A DNA stretch of 64,000 nt from Drosophila pseudoobscura (GCF_009870125.1 NC_046679.1:434001-498000), one strand, 5' to 3'; counted from the first letter of the stretch, positions 49,362 to 60,511 are shown. The notes: generated from the letters alone by a model not told the origin. Numbers and translations: made by a program.

Positions 49362-52300
49362 ACCACGCCCCGCTGTTATAAATCAAAGTCAGTGGGCTTT
49401 GTATTGGATTTGGCGAAAGGAATTTGTAGACATTAAGAAAGTCCAGCTTCAACTTCAACATTAACTCCTTCTCCCAATCGTAGTCCTGTCTTCCTGTTGC
49501 TTTCCTGCTGTGGATTGGGGGCGTTCAGGCATTTGAATAAAGTTGGACCTTGTTTGGGGAAAGTGTCGCTGACATGTTAAGACTTCTCCCAGATTTATAG
49601 CCCTGGCCGAGAAACGGAAGGACCAAGGAAGCTGGAAGGAGGAGTAACAGTTGGAGGTGGAAGCCAATTTAAAAATTGAATTCCAAATCCTCCTGCTCCT
49701 GCTGTCGGCTAATCATGCATCGGATTGGTTCGGTTCGACACATGTGTGCGGTTGTTAGATCTCTTATCGTGGCAAAATTTTGACACATGCCACACCAAAT
49801 TCCATTCTCCATTGTCAATCTCTCAAGCACTCTCCGGCACTCTCCGAGGGGCCTAATGCGATTATTTGCTGTGTTTTTGCCCGAAATTCCGCAAAGCAAA
49901 GCAAAGGCAAAGCCATTTGCCAGCAGCTCTGATTAAATTGGATTGTAGATGCTCATAACTGTCACACATGGCCCCGTGGAGTGTCAACACCATCAAACCA
50001 CCCAAAAAACAAGGAACAAAAACATGAAAACAAAAAAGGAAAAGTGAAAAGGAGAAAGGTTAGAAAGGACTAGCCGATGAATGGAATACCCTTGCAACAC
50101 TAGGTCTTCTATTCTAGAGTTTGGATTTACACCAAAGGATACCTCAATCTCAGCCATTAAGAATCAATGGATTTCCCTTCCCATCTCATCCGCTGCTGCA
50201 TGGCAAAACAATAGTCCCCCTTCGGACAGGGTATTTAACAAAATTCAGCATAGTTTTTCAATAAACCCATCAAAAGGTACGAGCGCTGATGCTCTTGAGC
50301 CCTCACCCCTGGCATTGTCCTGCCAATATCCCCGACCCTGTGCCCGTGCCCCTGAGGATGTCCTCCAGGCAACTCATCGTAAACGCAATTTGATTTATGG
50401 ACAATGTGGAAATTGAAAATTGTCGCATGGTCACTTTAATTTCTGAGTTATGCGACTTTAAACCGAGTTGAGGGATGGCCCCGGCCCCGGCCCCGGCCCC
50501 GGTCGCTGATGAGGCAGGAAGTGAATTATGCCATGCTTCGTTGTGAGGTTATGTAGCGATGACACACGGTACACGGTCCACGTTACACGGTACAGTCGCC
50601 GCACAGAGCTGTATCCTGGAGAAACTGTACTTGTTGACCGCCCCGGCCTCCGCCTTGCTGCCTTCGATTTTGTTGCGTGCGAAAGGAGGAAATGGCACGC
50701 GTCGCTTGTTAGTCGCTCGCTGTTGCAAGTTAAAGAGCAATCGGGGCGGACCTGGGCGGGGCAGCAACAACCCTCATTGTCTCAGCTCGTCCTCGTCCTG
50801 GTACCGGATCAGGGGGTGGGGGTGGAGGTGGAGTTGTGCTTGATGTTTGCCTGTTTGCTGCTAGTCGCTGAAGTGCCTCGACGGTTTAGTGTCGGCTTAC
50901 AGTTTTGACATTTGTCCGATCGGTGCGGCGAGAGGCTGATTGCAGATGAGTATCGTCGAAAGCGGATGATGGATGCATTCTCCTCCTCCTCCTCTCCGCT
51001 GAAGTGTGAAATATGCCATCAACTTGTCCACTGTCCACTCGCCTTCCACGCATCGCTCGTTCCCGAGAATGTTAACCCTTTTGTTGACCCTTGGGGCCGC
51101 TTGACAAAGTTTCACTTATTTGGCAATTATTGGAAATATTTTCCAGTTTTAATTGAAAAACTGAAACCGAAGCTGGCCCTCCCGCTGGATACCCTTCTGG
51201 TCTGGGCCACTTTCATGCATGCCTGCACCTGCTGCTGCTCCTGTTGCTGCTTCTGTTGGTCCACAATTAAAATTGCTCATAGCCCCAGCCCCTGTCGTAG
51301 GTCCATTGGAAAAGTTTTCATGGTTATCACTTTGTGCCGGTTCCAAGGGGAGGAGGTTTTATTTTTCATGGCTTTTCAATTTTAATTGAAATTTATGCCC
51401 ATCTCTCAAAGGGTTTGTCCGCACCAAGTGGGCTCACCAGCCAGCCCCCTCTGGCCAACACTCCTCCAGCCACGTGTTCGCCAAAAAAGAAGTGTGGCAA
51501 ATTGTTGAAAATTTGAAAATTTACATGTACAATCGCCTGGAGCGATCCTGGAAGGGGTGAAGCAGAGGTGGAGCAGGGCGGAGTCCTGTGATTTACAGCC
51601 CGCACTTTGGTAATTTACGAGCCGCAGCACTTGAAACAGAAACAAAAACAGAACCCAGCAGAACCGAACCACACCGAAACACGGAAAGTGCATGCAAAAC
51701 ATTTTGTTATTTTGTTGTTGCGGCGCCATTTTATTGCCATTCGGTTTGTTCATGTGTAAAATTTGAAATTGTTGTAAATAATTACCCTAATGGCTGCATG
51801 CCACCCCCCCCTCCCATTCAATCGTACGTCTCCCAGTCTCATAGTCTCCCTTCTGTGTCCTGTGTCCCGTGTCCCGTGTCCGATGTCCTCGTGGACCAGT
51901 TGCCACTTCTTTTTCTTGTACAGTTAATTTGTGAGCCGAGCCGAGCCGGCAGCGTCGCCATTTGTAATTAAGCCTAAACCGTTAATATTTCAGCCAGATA
52001 AGAGCAACTGCACCCTATCCTGTCCCCGTTCCCCATACCCCATCTCCCAGTCAGAGCCATTCCCATCCCAAAGATAGCCATAAATTCTGAACCAAAAGTT
52101 GGTCCTTCGGAACAGGATCAGCGCCAAATTGTTGGGGAAACATTTTACGGTTCGGCGAGAGCGAATCTCTCCCATGGTCCACGGTCGGGTGTTAATTTCC
52201 AGCCAGATTTTTTCTTATCACAGCCCCAAACGAAAGTGAAAATTCACTTTCCCTCTGCTTCTGTTTTGCCAAGAATTTAATTAGCATACCGAATCGTTAA

Positions 52301-52816
52301 CAAGATTGGAAAGCCCCTGAGTTATGCTATGCACAAGTTTCGCATGTAAATCTGGATTGGAGAGGGGAAGGTCCTCTTCTTCGGGGTTGCCGAAATTGTA
52401 ATTAAGAAATGTGCCTCTCGACCTGCAGAAAAGTGCTTGCTAGTCAACAGAAAATGGGGAACGGAAGAGGGAACTGAATCACAATAGAGAAGTACATAAA
52501 TCATTATAATTCAAGTAAACAAAACCCTATATACGAATACAAACGCTGTTTACAATTGTGTTTCTTACAATTTAGCTTTATTTGTAATGGTTACCCTAAC
52601 CGGCTTCCGATGGTTCTTCTGAAACTCTGAAAGAGTTCATAGAAAACTATATGGATCTGCCATATAACCATATAATGGCCATAATCATCCTTAACAGTAC
52701 GATTATGTATACTGAGGATCTCTTGGATCGCAAAGAAGTTAAGGCTAAATCTAAATTAAGTTAAGCTACGACTATTATCCAAAGCGAGTGAGTCCGATCC
52801 TAGCCAATGTGGATAT
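49362..52816. other. Intergenic
   Basis: No gene recognised. A (GGCCCC)n run lies at about 50477-50502. The 126-codon frame at 50528-50908 lacks any recognisable domain and is not called. Confidence 0.5.
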
Positions 52817-53029
52817 CTAAAAAGTAGAAGGAATAGAACGATCTGTTAGCTTGTAGGCTTGGCACAACATACGACACAACTTACTATTATGATGGATGTT
52901 AATGTTAATTTTGGGAATCCTTATTTTCGGTTTGGCTCTGCCTTTCGGCTTGGGGGCCGCGAAGGCATCGCCAGAGCAGAGGACCAGGAACGCCAACAAC
53001 AGAAGCCAACCGAACCTGAAGTACTTCAT
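52817..53029 (-). CDS. Small secreted basic peptide
   Basis: This is a 70-residue single-exon frame with a clear secretory signal: Lys2 and Arg5, then a hydrophobic core GWLLLLAFLVLCSG and a likely cut after DAFA (residue about 25). The mature part is about 45 residues and strongly basic, with a proline-lysine-rich run APKPKGRAKPKIRIPK followed by INIHHNSKLCRMLCQAYK. A pair of cysteines spaced CRMLC is present. A minus-strand AATAAA lies at 52578-52583. I do not recognise the family. The cationic secreted form would fit an antimicrobial or glandular peptide, but that is inference. The strong signal peptide makes chance unlikely. Confidence 0.6.
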   Translation of the reverse strand: MKYFRFGWLLLLAFLVLCSGDAFAAPKPKGRAKPKIRIPKININIHHNSKLCRMLCQAYKLTDRSIPSTF

Positions 53030-53204
53030 ATTTAGTGCGAATATTTATGGTGCGACTGAGCGCGGCTGAGAGCTAAACGATTACTGCGGTGTAGCCGATG
53101 ACTGTTCTTAAATAAATCATCGGGCGAAGAGTCGGAATTCCTAAACATTAACCATCTATGTCATTGGGAATTCTCCCGAATTATATAAAATCACCGAAAC
53201 GCTG

Positions 53205-53231
53205 ACGATGATAATGATGATGATGATGATG
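53205..53231. repeat. (GAT)n microsatellite
   Basis: GATGATAAT-type run just 5' of the small secreted peptide gene. Confidence 0.85.
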
Positions 53232-54661
53232 AAATCAATGAGGCCGTTATCTGTTTGGATTTTACCACTAGGGCGTGCTTATCAATAAATCCGAAAGTAA
53301 ACCCCCGAGTGAATGGAATGGAATACCCAGAATACCAGATCTACTCGCAAGAGCTAGCTCAACCCATCCCATTGACGGGGAGACTCACAGTGACAGCCCC
53401 TGCACTCGAGTGTCGACTACTCGAACATAAACATGCATAAATTGCATTATAAGCGACCCAAACAAAGCATTAACCCCCTTCCGGCAATCGCCACCCCTCC
53501 CACTGCCCGAGCAGCCATAACTATTCATTATCGACACATAAACGACCCTGCGACCCTCTCCCAGGCCAAGGGCAGGGCAGGGCACTCATAACTTCAAATT
53601 TTTATTAAATAAACAGAACAAAGCAATGGCCGGAAAATGTCCCATACCCGTACTCGCACTCGTACTGGTACAGAGGGGAGGACACAGGACCTAGGACATA
53701 TGCACGAGCATCCTTCTGACCCACTAAATTGGGAATATGCGAATTGCATGGCTGGAAAGAACCCTTTCTATCCTAGAGCCCATCCCTCGAGCATCTCCCT
53801 CTCCAGCACATCCTGCGTAATTCAATATTTGACTATATGAGATTTATGGCCACAGGGTCTAGCGACTTCCGCTGGGCTGGCAACGTCCTCGTCCTAGTCG
53901 TTCTAGTCGTCTTCGTCGTTTTATTTGTATAAAGTATAATTTTTGATTTAGTGCGATTTGTGTCAACGGTTCGAGCTACGCGCCGCGGAGCGCCGCACAC
54001 GCTGCGGGTGGCAAAGGGTTGAGGTTTGGGCGAGAGCAATAGTTTCGCAATATCCGAAAAGTGAAAGTTTGCTTCGCTTTGTTTGCCTTGGATGCGATGG
54101 TGCGGATATGAGACCGCATGCTGATTGTCATTCAGGATTTTGGAGGGAGTACTTACACCACTCCATCCTCCTGCCAGGCGGAAGCGGATGTTATGCCAGC
54201 GGAATGCGCATAAAAGTTTATTATTATGCCCGAAATTTGGTGGAAATTGAAGAGAACTGCCAGTGCAGATGACAACAAATTGCTTTGTTTGGCTTTGGCG
54301 AATACGCGAGGGAATTAGCGGAGACGCCTCGCGGCAATGGCAGCTGGGGTCTTCAACGGAGATGGGGTTGCTGGGGCACACAGGTATACAGGATGCAGAC
54401 GCCAGTGCCACCCGATAAGGCGCGAAAGGGCTTGGCAAGGGAGAAGCAATTTCCCGCGAAAAATTTGCATAGCTCGTGGGAGCGAACAATCGCAACTAAT
54501 CAAAGGGTTGCGTTGCCGCACGGCCGGAAGCACGAGACATGCGAATTTATTACAGGTTGCATTAAATTTAATTTTCATTCGGAACGTGTGCGGAAACTGC
54601 CGATGAACCGGCCCGCCGAGGAGATTGACTTACCCAGTCAGGCGCGTAATGAGGTGAGGTG
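53232..54661. other. Intergenic
   Basis: A 220-codon minus frame (53833-54495) lacks an ATG at its beginning and recognisable domains and is not called. The minus-strand AATAAA near 54546-54551 may serve the gene at 54662. Confidence 0.5.
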
Positions 54662-55077
54662 TCAGCGTTGCTTCATCTCCTCGATCTGCTTGAGCAGCAG
54701 CTGCATGCGATCCTTCATCAGCGGCTGGCCGCGCTGGGTGCGCTTGCTAATGGCCTTGGTCTTTTCGAGGCGCTGCTTCTTGTAGGCCTTAATGCGAGCC
54801 TCCTTTTCAGCCCGCACCTGTTGGCGCTCAGCCTCGGCTTTGGATGCCTTCTGCTGTCGGATCATTTGGCGGATCTCGGGCTTGTTTGGTTTATCCTGAA
54901 ATGCAGTGCGGAATGTGTGAGAGACGGGCGGCATAGCATTTTGCTTATACACACTGTTTTCGGCTTCGCCTTGTGCTTCTGCTTAAAGTTTGGCTTCTGC
55001 CATTGCGTGGCCTTGGCCTTGCTGTGCGTTGGCTTTTTATTGGGTTTTCCCTGCGGCTTTTGTGTTTTCGGCTTCAT
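54662..55077 (-). CDS. Fyv7/TAP26-like rRNA-processing protein
   Basis: Two exons, read 55077-54955 and 54895-54662, joined across a 59-nt intron (donor GTGTGT, acceptor CATTTCAG) in phase 0, encode 118 residues. The N-terminal half is a very basic, low-complexity Lys/Gln/Pro segment (MKPKTQKPQGKPNKKP). The C-terminal half is a charged helix with many KAEAER and RIKAYKKQR turns. It ends in TQRGQPLMKDRMQLLLKQIE, which matches the conserved C-terminal signature (KTRRGQP...MKDRI..LL..I) of the Fyv7/TAP26 (CCDC59) family. Yeast Fyv7 acts in small-subunit rRNA processing in the nucleolus. It is divergent from mRpS18C with a 477-nt gap. The donor is not ideal; the family call rests on a short motif. 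Confidence 0.65.
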
Positions 55078-55210
55078 CTTATTCCACTTTTTTTTATAAA
55101 CAAACGAAAAACGTGCTTAAACAGCTGTTGCAACAGCAACACTAGTCTCTGTGTCGAATGTATGTAGATGTGTAGTTACGGTGTAAATTACTGATACATC
55201 GGACTTTTCT

Positions 55211-55494
55211 CTTACGTTTTATTTGTTTTGAACTATTTCGCTAAAACCTTTTTTTAGACAAGATCCGATAAAAGCAAGTGTTTAAAATAAACCAGACAAT
55301 TAGAAAATAGGTTCATTAATTGAATTAAATTATGTGGGCATGGATAATTGTTCTATATAACTAATAATATTCCACGGAATATCAAAATCGAGGAATATGT
55401 ATAATAGAACTTGAATTCGTCAGTATTTTTACTGTATATGTTTAAAATGAGACGGTATATTTTGGTATATTTTTGACGGTCAGACCGTATATTT
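55211..55494 (-). repeat. Inverted interspersed repeat, copy A
   Basis: The reverse complement of this segment aligns along nearly its whole length with 60545-60800. Shared blocks include AATACTGACGAATT, CATACATATTCCT, TTTTGATATTCCGT, ATGCCCACATAATTT and ATTCAATTAATGAACCTATT. The mRpS18C-facing end carries GTATATTTTGGTATATTT motifs. Confidence 0.85.
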
Positions 55495-55500
55495 TCCGCG
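55440..55500 (+). promoter_or_regulatory. GTATATTT (Ohler motif 6-like) promoter cluster
   Basis: GACGGTATATTTTGGTATAT followed by GACCGTATATTT, 55-115 nt before the mRpS18C ATG. GTATWTTT is the core of a motif enriched at TATA-less fly housekeeping promoters, which suits mRpS18C and the divergent gene at 55077. Confidence 0.45.
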
Positions 55501-55554
55501 ATTACAGCTCTACAACGTTGAAAATGTTAAAAATAACTAAATTCATTGCACAAA

Positions 55555-56019
55555 ATGGCAAGTATATTGTCTAATTATTTGGGAAACGTCTAATCCAACC
55601 TTCGCCCACTAGCTACTGTTGTCAATTTAGCTGGCAGCCGTTTGGCCCGGCCTGCATCGCGCTTTTATGCCCAGACCGGCAGTGCGGAAGGCAAAACCAC
55701 AACACGAGACTCGGATGAACCGATTGACATAACGAATCCCTTCGAGAAGGACCCTCAGCAGTGCATACTGTGCAAGAACAACATCACCCCGCACTACAAG
55801 AATGTTCGGCTGCTGTCACAGTTCCAGTCGTCGTACACGGGACGCATCTACGGACGCCACATAACCGGGTTATGCAAGCAGAAGCAGGAGGATGTTGAGC
55901 GGGCCATTCTTCGGGCACAGCAGTGTCTGCTGATGCCGGGCTACCACAAGGACCTGGACTTCCTGCAGGACCCAAAGCTCTTCGATCCGGAGAGGCCCGT
56001 GCGGCCCCATAAATACTAG
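55555..56019 (+). CDS. mRpS18C: Mitochondrial ribosomal protein S18C (bS18m)
   Basis: Component of the small subunit of the mitochondrial ribosome. The main exon 55631-56019 contains the S18 domain: NPFEKDPQQCILCKNNI with a CILC pair, then HYKNVRLLSQF, TGRIYGRHITGLCKQKQ and the C-terminal LDFLQDPKLFDPERP. It has no ATG of its own. A 7-nt first coding exon (55555-55561, ATGGCAA) with donor GTATAT and acceptor GTCAATTTAG (69-nt intron, typical fly size) supplies the start and correct phase. This gives 131 residues beginning MATGSRLARPASRFYAQTG, an arginine-rich, acid-free leader fitting mitochondrial import. It is tail to tail with the next gene, stop to stop 78 nt apart. Confidence 0.9.
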
Positions 56020-56097
56020 TTTGCACTTAAGTTTTGTTCACAATCTGTTTTTATTGCGGAGTAATACATTTTGCCACCGTGAAGCATTGTCCGAGTG

Positions 56098-56778
56098 TCA
56101 GTCCTCCTCCAGGTACCGCAGCATCTCGAGAGGAATACCTAGTTGTATCAACACGGCCTTCTTTGTCGGCCGGGGATCGACCATGGCCTGTAGGTCGTTC
56201 ATAGTAGCTATGAATCCCCGCCGCCAGGTCTCGATGTCTGCCTGCAGCTCGGCGATTCTGCTGTCCTGTGGTTCTACTTTATCATCCTCCTCTTCCATTT
56301 GCTCTTTGTCCACTACTTCTTCATCCTCCTCTTCCATTTGCTCTTTGTCTTCCACTATCTTGGCTCTTTCATCATCCTCTTCCAGTCGGTCCTTGTCTTC
56401 TACTATCTTGCCCCTTTCATCCTCTTGCAACTTGCTGGCCACTGTACGTTCCGCTTTCTTTGCTTGTGGTTTTTTTTCTTTTTCTCTTGGAGTGGACTCC
56501 TTCTCGCTGGTCTTCTCCTTAAGTTGGCTTGCGGCTGCGAACTCCAGCCGCTTTTTGGTCAGCTCCGTACGGATGCGGGACAATCCGATGCGTTTGCGAC
56601 TGTTTGTGGACAGCGGAAGGGCGCGAGGAGTCTCTTGTTCTGTCCGATCTGTAGGTGTAGTGGTTCCCAATTCCTCCCGCTGCAGCCGCAACAAAGGCGT
56701 GGTGTGGCACGCCCGTCTCATCAGACCAAGCCGTGGTCTCCGCGCCGACTGCGGGGTTCCATTCGCTGCCTCTTCCAT
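56098..56778 (-). CDS. Charged coiled-coil protein, Sfr1/Mei5-like C-terminus
   Basis: Single-exon frame of 226 residues. The N-terminal third is basic and Ser/Thr/Pro-rich. The middle is a highly charged region with near-repeats of KIVEDKEQMEEEDE (residues about 128-172). The last 50 residues form a helix-rich domain: AELQADIETWRRGFIATMND, then LGIPLEMLRYLEED. The pattern W-(x)n-DLQ followed by a short leucine-rich segment ending L-RY-EE(D) resembles the C-terminus of Sfr1/Mei5, partner of Swi5 in Rad51-dependent recombination. That is a weak, motif-level match. An AATAAA (minus, 56050-56055) follows the stop and lies in the 3' UTR of the convergent mRpS18C, so the transcripts probably overlap. 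Confidence 0.6.
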   Translation of the reverse strand: MEEAANGTPQSARRPRLGLMRRACHTTPLLRLQREELGTTTPTDRTEQETPRALPLSTNSRKRIGLSRIRTELTKKRLEFAAASQLKEKTSEKESTPREKEKKPQAKKAERTVASKLQEDERGKIVEDKDRLEEDDERAKIVEDKEQMEEEDEEVVDKEQMEEEDDKVEPQDSRIAELQADIETWRRGFIATMNDLQAMVDPRPTKKAVLIQLGIPLEMLRYLEED

Positions 56779-57006
56779 TCAAAATCCGCAAAATACATGC
56801 GAAATGGATTCAAATTGAATTGCTTACAAATTTTATAAAAACGAGGGGCTGCCAGACTGCCTGCGAAACTAGTTCCAAGAACAAACACTGCCATGGCGCC
56901 ACTGAGTCTTGTAAATTCAACACTAGAGATCGTTTGTGACAATAAAAATTAATAATTTATTTTTTTTTTATTACTGAGTTGCCGGTGGTCGCGCAAGTAA
57001 TTCCAT

Positions 57007-57619
57007 TTATAATACAGGCATATCCGGCAATTTCAGCTCAAATCGTGCCGATAGAGATGCCGGCCCAGCCGAAACATTTCCGGGTTTGATTCCATGTGAT
57101 TCCGGCTCAGAACGTGTCAATGTCTGTGACGTCCACTTTTCTCGCTTCCAACGATCCAATCGCAAATTATTCTTCCTTTTAAGCTCACACTTGGCTATGT
57201 GATTGTACTGGGCTACATGTTTGGCTGTATAGGGCTTATATTTTTCCTTTTTCGTCGCTCTGACGAGCATGGCGTTTATGGCCGAATCGGACTTATTCGC
57301 AAGGCGTCCCTTCTTCTCCCGCTTCAATTTGGCGTCCCACACAGAGTTGAAGTAGTGCATTTTCACGCGTACTTTGGTACGCAGACACAGGGACTTCACT
57401 TCCTCGCTGCTGTACTCGCGCTGCAGATCCTCAGAGGTTATTTTCTGCAACCGCATTACATGTAATGGCCGCTTGCTTGAGGTGTCTTTTACTTACGGTC
57501 GCCGCGTTAAATGCCGCAAACAATTCACGGTCGGTCGTATTTTTCGCCTTTCTCATCAGCTTTTGAGCCTTCTCGGTCTGAAATTTGTGGAGAGCATAGC
57601 TCAGCACTGAGCGTGCCAT
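57007..57619 (-). CDS. Unrecognised lysine-rich protein
   Basis: Two exons, read 57619-57497 and 57444-57007, are joined across a 52-nt intron (donor GTAAGT, acceptor GGTTGCAG) in phase 0 to make 186 residues. The N-terminus MARSVLSYALHKFQTEKAQK and the middle are helical and strongly basic (KLKREKKGR, KKEKYKPYTAKHVAQYN, LKRKNNLRLDRWKREKW). The tail is less charged and ends FELKLPDMPVL. No signal peptide, membrane segment or known motif is seen. The perfect short intron and clear ATG make it a real gene. A nuclear or nucleolar nucleic-acid-binding role would suit the charge but is only a guess. It is on the same strand as the gene at 56778, 228 nt away. Confidence 0.75.
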
Positions 57620-58607
57620 TTTGGCGTTGTTTCTTATCTTGTATTTATTTGCGCCTTACGTTAAATTTCTCAATTTACCGCAATTTTAATGCAGCTCTGG
57701 ATCTACAACTCTGGGTTCACTCCGTGGCGAAAACATCTCTGTGTACTTGCGGTGTAGAGAAATTCGGATGTGCATTTCAACAGAAATCTTTATCTTATGG
57801 AAAGTGTATTAATTGGAACGAGAACAATTAAAAAAGCAGAGAAGATATTCACGGATTTGATGAAAAGGTCTCAGAGTCGTCTTCAAAAAATCCCTCTTAG
57901 GGTCTTTCGCTTTTTACTTCCTCTTCCTAAATTACCATAATAGGTAGTTGTATTTATATTTTGAATGCATACTGAATATTAGACAGAAAGCTTCAAGAGC
58001 CGTGTGGCTTGACAGGATGATGATATTTAAGGTGCTTTAGTTTTTATTGTTTTTTATTCTATATAATTGGTATGAATATATAAACCACGCGCTGAATATC
58101 CTGTCTTTTTAGGGATTGTATAAATGGTCTACAAAAACTATGCGCGCTCTATATGCTAATCTGTTCTATGACTAAAAGTGACCTGATACTGATACATACT
58201 GAAATTGGGAACGCCCGATCGATCCGTGGTGGTGGATGCCACACCAACTTGAGTGTACACATTTTGGCTTGAATCTGAATCTCCACTCCACTCCGCTCTC
58301 ACCACCCCTTCCAAAATCGACTCTGATATGATTATAACTAATCGTAGGTTGAGGCCATGGGGCTAAAGCGATTAACTTACAACTGAACAATGATGGGCAG
58401 ACGGCCGGAGAGCATATTGTAACGATTGCCAAAAAGGAAATTATTGCAATTACAGGTCGGAGAAACGGTCGCAGGTTGCAGGTTGCAGCTGCAGGCCGGA
58501 GTTCCTGGATTGGCAACAAAAGCACTTACAAACGAACCTAGATCGAAGCATTAAACTACGGTACGACTACGAAAAGGGGTCCAAGTCAATGTCCATCCAC
58601 TACGGTA
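57620..58607. other. Intergenic and 3' UTR of the U-box gene
   Basis: No coding exon recognised. A minus-strand AATAAA at 58043-58048 could end the U-box gene transcript about 560 nt past its stop. Confidence 0.5.
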
Positions 58608-60168
58608 CTATGGCAGCTTGTGGTAGCGCTCGACGTCCGCTCCCCGGAAGCTGACCTTGCACACGCACTGCTGGGTCGACGACAGCAGGACTAGGCACTC
58701 GCGACAGACCAGATGCTGGCAGGTGCGTATCTCGTAGCCGAACTGACTGCTGCGGCAGTTGATGCAGCGGGGTGGGGTTCCCGATCCGGCAACGGATCCT
58801 ACCTGGGTGAAGCGGGTGATCTTCTGGAGAGCTTGCTGGAGGGCCTGGTCGATGGAAGACGGACCTGTCGTCGAGGTAGATGCGGCTGCAAGCGACTGGT
58901 GAACGCTGCTGGCCGTGACAGTGGCACAGGCTGAATGGTGGCTGTGTCTGGCCCGCTTCGCAGCCGGCGGCGAGGCGGGGGACTGGCCTAAGAAGGCCGC
59001 CGATGAGGAGGTGGCCGTGAAGGTGACGGTGGACTTCGTCTTGCGCTGCTGGTGCTTGTACGCGTTAGATAGCGAGGAGTAGGTCCCGGCGGCGAAGCTA
59101 CCTTGCCCCGGTTGGCACATGCTGCTGGCGAACTGGGAGGCGTGACGGCGGCGCATTCGGGAGCTGCCTAGCGATCGGGGCACTGTCTTAAAGTGCTCCG
59201 AGTTCTCCATTAGGAACTTTTCGATGCGCGCCTTGAGGGCGAGGTTCATTACTGCCTTGCGCTGTGAGGTATATTCGAGACCTGTAAAGGGATCTGAGGG
59301 CTGGCGACCCCACTTTCCCTCCTCCACGGCGTGCTTGTCGATGGTGGACTGGTCCACCACCTTGCCGGAGGGCAGCACAGTGGGAAAGATCTGAAAGCAA
59401 AGGAAATCCGTGAGCAAAAATTTGGGGAGGAGATTGTATTACAACACGGAATTTTACCATTAGCTCCCAGGTGATGGAGTCGAGGAACTCTTCGGGTAAC
59501 GACAACGTGGACTGCTCGCGCAGCTCAGGTATGTGGCGAGAGGGGGACCGCTGTCCGGCTGGGTGCTGAGCCTGGTCCCGCTGCCCGAACGGATCGCTAA
59601 TCTCGCTCCAGATGGTCTTCATCAGCTCGCGGTCGCCCTTGTCCAGGGAGCGAGCAGGCAGGCCCCAGATCTGAATCTTGCGGAGCACCGGGGGACAGCG
59701 CTCCGTGGCGCGGATCACGATCTTCACGCTGTTTGTGTTGGCCAGTAATTTGTGAGCCGTCTTAAAGAAGAACACCTTCTCGCTCTGCTGCTGGGCGGCG
59801 GCCGCACTGCTGCGGGAATTGTAATCACTCTGGTAACAGAAGGTGACCGAGTCAACACCCTTAGCCAGGTCGCGAACGTTCGCCACACGCTCCCAGATGC
59901 CGTCGTACTTGCTGTGAACCTCGAAGGCCGTGGACCGGAAGGCTCCGGAGGTGTGCCACAGCTTAATAACCTTCATGTCGATGGCTTTGGGTAAGTCAAA
60001 GACGATCTCGACGGGCGGCTTGCAGACGGCGAAGCACATAAAGCCGCGCTCCAGCTGCTCCCCATCGTTAGCTATCAGGTTGTCCGCCGTGTAGCCGTCC
60101 TCGCACACGGCCTCGCATTCCACGGAAGGCTTGAGTTTGGGGTTGAGGAAGTTGATTAGGCTACTCAT
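58608..60168 (-). CDS. U-box E3 ubiquitin ligase, RNF37/UBOX5 type
   Basis: Two exons, read 60168-59458 and 59390-58608, join in phase 0 (donor GTAAAA, acceptor TTTGCTTTCAG) to 497 residues, near the 541 of human UBOX5. The N-terminal 190 residues are the family-specific beta-rich domain (MSSLINFLNPKLKPS start, CYQSDYNS, KIQIWGLPARS). The U-box runs from about 226 to 305: LPEEFLDSITWELM, then TVLPSGKVVDQSTIDKH and GRQPSDPFTGLEYTSQ; the intron falls inside it. A Ser/Ala-rich linker leads to a C-terminal RING-like zinc domain with CINC, RTCQHLVCREC and QQCVCKVSF. RNF37 proteins are nuclear E3/E4 ligases that work with UbcH7-class E2 and Hsp chaperones. Promoter motifs lie 340-360 nt upstream of the ATG. 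Confidence 0.93.
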
Positions 60169-60511
60169 GCCTCTCCCCTCCTCTCCACTCGAGCGTGCTC
60201 TAATCTCAAACGCTGCAGTTGGTCACGAGCCAGCACAGCTCGTGTGTGTCTCTGTGGTGTGTTGTGGTGTGGTGTGGCCCCACCTGCTCTTTATTCGCAC
60301 AGAAAATGGCGTCACTGCCTCTGCCTCTACTTCTGTTCTGCGTCTCAGCGACAGCTTCCTGTCTAATGCGTTGCTGCTGGCGTAATCACAGTCCGAGCAT
60401 GAAAAGGCAGAGCAGATCGCTCACAATTCACTATCCTTGATCCTGAAGAGAGTTGGAGCTAGCATCGGATTTTTATCGCCTTTTGGAATATTTATAAAAC
60501 TCACTGGGGAA

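Noticed and set aside
53833-54495. 220-codon minus-strand frame
   Set aside because: Begins at TTG, is Ser/Pro/Arg-rich without motif and does not join to any exon in phase.
56721-56942. Frame MAVFVLGTSFAGSLAAPRF overlapping the start of the 226-residue gene
   Set aside because: Hydrophobic start is suggestive, but it overlaps the main start in another frame with no splice exit; at most a uORF.
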